From positions 2,170,001 through 2,234,000 of the forward strand of contig NZ_CP113431.1 in the NCBI RefSeq assembly GCF_030506255.1: 64,000 bases of DNA, in the 5' to 3' direction. How positions within the stretch are numbered: the first letter of the stretch is position 1; the number at the start of each line of letters is the position of its first letter. Under the pieces are notes generated by a model, which worked only from the letters and a program-made list of their open reading frames with translations, made no database searches and had not been told where the DNA came from. The position numbers and the translations under genes are program-made. The stretch is from Nocardioides sp. Arc9.136 (GTDB lineage: Bacteria > Actinomycetota > Actinomycetes > Propionibacteriales > Nocardioidaceae). This document shows positions 61,689 to 64,000 of this stretch, one piece after another.

Positions 61689-63155
61689 TCAGATGGCGTC
61701 GTCTGCGTCCTCCTGGAGGGGCCCCGTAGGGCCGGCAGCGGTTCCGGAGTGCGGAAGGGTCGCTATGAACGTCGCGCCGCGGCCGGTCTGGCTGGGCGCG
61801 AGCCGCAGGCTGCCGCCCTGTTCGGTGATGAGTCGGTGGGCGATGTGTAGACCGATGCCTTGCCCGTGTGAGGCATCGCCTCGGTGCCCCCACTGGAAGA
61901 GGCTGCCTCCGAGGTGCGGAGGGATGCCGGGTCCTTGGTCGACGACCCGGATCTCGACCGCGCCGCGCGCGATACGGGTGTGGAGGTCGATGGGCGTGCC
62001 TGCATGTTGTGCGGCGTTCTCGAGCAGGATGTTGACGGCTTCGGCGATGTCGTCGGGTCTGCCGCAGGCGTGGCTGCCGTCGTGGTGCCAGTGGATCGTG
62101 CGGCCGCGTGCGCGGTGGCTGGTGACGATCGGGTCGAGCAGGCGGCCGAGGTCGCAGTCCTCCGGTTGGAGGAGACGGCGGTCGTCGAGCAACCGTTGCA
62201 GTCGGCTGGCTTCGGCGTTGATGGCGCGTTCGAGCGCCTCGCGCCGGTCCTCCGGGAGCCAGGAGCTGTTGCGGAGCAGCTCGGAGGCGCTGGCGATACC
62301 AGCGATCGTTGCGCCGAACTCGTGGAGTCGTGCGCGGTCGACACGGACGTCGGCCTCCAGGTGCTCGACATGGCGGTGGAGGGAGTCCACGGTGCTGCCG
62401 TGCCTGTGCAGCTTGACCTGCAGGAGGGAGAGCCCGGCGTGGATGAGCCCGGCGGCGCCCAGCACGCTGGTGCCGATCGCGATGCCGTTGACCATGTCAC
62501 CGGCCGGGGTCGGCGAGGTGAGGAAGTGCCCGAACGCCAGGAGCGCCGCGGCACCGGCGAGGCGGACGCGCAGCCAGAGCGGTGACCGGCGCAGCCGCAG
62601 GATCAAGGCGCCGACGAGGACCTGTTCCGCGAGGACCCCGGTGGCCAGCGCGCGCAGGGTCGCGTCGCTGAGGCCGAGGGGCGGTGCCTCGAGGACGGCG
62701 ACGCGGACGGCGGTGGCGACCACTCCGAGGACCAGGCCGGCACCGAACGGGTTGACCGACAGGTGTCGGCGGTCCGCGGCGGCGGTCATCGCCACCAGGA
62801 GGGCCTGGACCGCCAGCTCTGTGAGCAGCAACCAGCCGGCGCGCTCGGCCAGCGCCTCGGGCCGGGCGATCCGGATGGCTGCGACCCCGATGCCTTGGGT
62901 GCCGAGGAGGGTCACGGCGGCCGAGAGCCATCCGGTCGTGGGGTTCCGGGCGAGGCGCCAGCACAGGTGGAAGAGCAGGCCGGCGATGAGGACGACGGGG
63001 TAGACGAGCAGCTCGTGGACGAGTGCCGCCCGCTCGAGGTCACGCGCGGAAGGCTCGAGCCAGGGAAGGAACAGCAGGGGCAGCGCGACGAGGACAGCGA
63101 CCGCCGCGAGGCTCACGCCTCGGACGTCGGACTTCTGTTGAGCTGCCGCTGCCAT
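61689..63155 (-). CDS. Sensor histidine kinase with multi-TM sensor (orphan)
   Basis: A 488-residue protein. Roughly the first 270 residues contain eight or so hydrophobic helices; a coiled region follows with H in RLHEFGATIAGIASASELLR, a non-classical phosphoacceptor box. The ATPase domain has NILLENAAQHA, DQGPGIP and GQGIGLHIAH. No response regulator gene adjoins it, so its partner is elsewhere. The ATG at 63155 is preferred to a much longer upstream reading because GAGG lies nearby and the sequence upstream is not protein-like. Confidence 0.83.
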   Translation of the reverse strand: MAAAAQQKSDVRGVSLAAVAVLVALPLLFLPWLEPSARDLERAALVHELLVYPVVLIAGLLFHLCWRLARNPTTGWLSAAVTLLGTQGIGVAAIRIARPEALAERAGWLLLTELAVQALLVAMTAAADRRHLSVNPFGAGLVLGVVATAVRVAVLEAPPLGLSDATLRALATGVLAEQVLVGALILRLRRSPLWLRVRLAGAAALLAFGHFLTSPTPAGDMVNGIAIGTSVLGAAGLIHAGLSLLQVKLHRHGSTVDSLHRHVEHLEADVRVDRARLHEFGATIAGIASASELLRNSSWLPEDRREALERAINAEASRLQRLLDDRRLLQPEDCDLGRLLDPIVTSHRARGRTIHWHHDGSHACGRPDDIAEAVNILLENAAQHAGTPIDLHTRIARGAVEIRVVDQGPGIPPHLGGSLFQWGHRGDASHGQGIGLHIAHRLITEQGGSLRLAPSQTGRGATFIATLPHSGTAAGPTGPLQEDADDAI

Positions 63156-63519
63156 GGGAACCTCGGTGTGCCCGCGCCGGATCTCATGCGATGTCCTGCC
63201 GCGTTCTCGCAAGCCCGCGGAGGCCGTTGCCGCGTTCCCTGTCCCGAGCTGGGTACGCACCGCTGTGGTCAGCCCGTACGACGTCGCTGGCGGCGGCGCC
63301 TGGGGCCTGTTGTCGCCGCCCCAGTAAAGGACTCGGTGGTGATGGCTGTCCATACCCATCGGGGTGGCAGGCGTGGACCGGCACACCGGCCGTGTGGCCG
63401 TTCCCGCGGGCCCGCTTCGTGGTGTCACACCGAGCAGCAGCGGGCGCCGTACTCGTCGACGTGTGCCGGTGGGTCGGCAGGCGGCTGTGCGGGCGGTGCC
63501 CGGAGCGGGGCCCGGCCGG
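63156..63519. other. Intergenic stretch upstream of the sensor kinase
   Basis: This 364-bp region lies between the kinase start and the homocysteine methyltransferase stop, both genes reading leftward. It should contain the kinase promoter. No gene, clear operator or terminator was recognised. Confidence 0.4.
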
Positions 63520-64000
63520 CTAGCTCATCGGGCGCTCACCCGAGCCGGCCCTTCCCGCGCCCCAGAGCGCGGCGACGTGGCTGGCGTCGGTACCGCAGCA
63601 ACCACCCAGGACGCGGAGCGCCGGGAGCTCGCGACGCACCAGGCCGGTCGAGCTCGTGAGCAGGCGCAGGTCCCCGGTGTCGAGTCCGGTCATCTCGTCG
63701 AGCTCGGCGTGGCTGAGTGTCGAGGCGTTGGGACGGAACGCCGCGACACGAGCCGTCCAAGGACTGTGGCCCGGCGGCTGCGCGAGCGCCGGTTGCAGGT
63801 GTGTGGGGTGGGCGCAGTTCACGCCGTACCAGTCCGCCGGCGCGTCGCCGTCCAGGATCGCGATGGCGTCGCCCAAGGCGGTGCCGTCGGGCAGCCGCCC
63901 GTCGGTCTCCACCGTGAACGAGATCGCGACCGGGATCCCGGCGTCCCGCGCTGCGCGCACGACCCCGAGCGCCTCGGCGGGCCCGGTCATCGTCATGGCG
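63520..64000 (-). CDS. Homocysteine S-methyltransferase (C-terminal part)
   Basis: The last 159 residues of an enzyme that continues beyond the right edge. Zinc ligands are visible: the cysteine of YGVNCAHPTHL and the double cysteine of LGGCCGTDASHV. These define the Pfam S-methyl_trans family (MmuM-like), which transfers a methyl group from S-methylmethionine or a related donor to homocysteine to give methionine. ISFTVETDGRLPDGTAL and ARVAAFRPNAST are also typical. The start is not in the window. Confidence 0.88.
   Translation of the reverse strand, partial: AMTMTGPAEALGVVRAARDAGIPVAISFTVETDGRLPDGTALGDAIAILDGDAPADWYGVNCAHPTHLQPALAQPPGHSPWTARVAAFRPNASTLSHAELDEMTGLDTGDLRLLTSSTGLVRRELPALRVLGGCCGTDASHVAALWGAGRAGSGERPMS

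Noticed and set aside
63184..63384. A small leftward gene upstream of the sensor kinase
   Set aside because: No ribosome site, no -10 at useful spacing, and a composition like translated intergenic DNA.

Overview
High-GC actinobacterial DNA, chromosomal in character. GTG and TTG starts, F420-dependent (LLM and PPOX) enzymes, a mycothiol-dependent DinB-like protein, an HTH-MurA fusion and many translationally coupled gene pairs fit a Nocardioides-like member of the Propionibacteriales. The genus is an inference from gene content; there is no rRNA gene to settle it. I see no tRNA, rRNA, CRISPR array, insertion sequence or integrase.

Layout. 1-3.2 kb: the start of an XRE-MurA fusion, an alcohol dehydrogenase and a PhoD-type phosphatase. 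3.2-8.5 kb: tandem palindromes, a hydrolase, a PPOX protein, a nucleotidyltransferase, an LLM oxidoreductase/SnoaL pair and an SDR enzyme behind a perfect KstR-type box. 8.6-15 kb: a molybdopterin oxidoreductase with its flavoprotein partner, a GH26-like secreted hydrolase, a large-subunit catalase and an MFS exporter. 15-25.7 kb: sortase, second LLM enzyme, aldo/keto reductase, D-serine dehydratase-like enzyme, secreted cyclophilin, TetR/DUF981 pair, and several small redox or thioesterase genes. 25.7-29.9 kb: SARP regulator, manganese catalase, putative manganese exporter and a hemerythrin protein. 29.9-39.2 kb: S55 peptidase, aminopeptidase N, FdhD, SbcD and SbcC.

39.3-48.2 kb has the two most unusual arrangements. 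One is an MFS transporter fused to a cyclic-nucleotide-binding domain, overlapping a nucleotide-cyclase-like (DUF2652) gene. The other is a seven-gene operon with three related zinc alcohol/formaldehyde dehydrogenases, a PfpI protein, a DUF1345 membrane protein and two uncharacterised proteins, divergent from a LuxR-type regulator. 49.7-53.8 kb is an envelope-related group: a secreted protein with two trypsin-like domains, a histidine kinase/response regulator pair and a VanY-like carboxypeptidase. 53.8-59.9 kb looks accessory: an internally shortened TetR with an intact operator, a DHA2 drug exporter, an FAD monooxygenase, small orphan proteins, a Clp_N-type regulator with two operators on its promoter, and a decayed kinase-like gene. 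The right end has an M48 protease, an Asp/Glu racemase-like protein, an orphan sensor kinase and the end of a homocysteine S-methyltransferase.

Regulation. Many first genes of transcription units carry a -10-like hexamer (nAnnnT) ending 6-8 nt before the start codon, which suggests leaderless transcription and was used here to choose starts. Genes inside operons more often have GGAGG-type ribosome sites or overlap the preceding stop codon. Strong GC-rich hairpins separate most convergent units.
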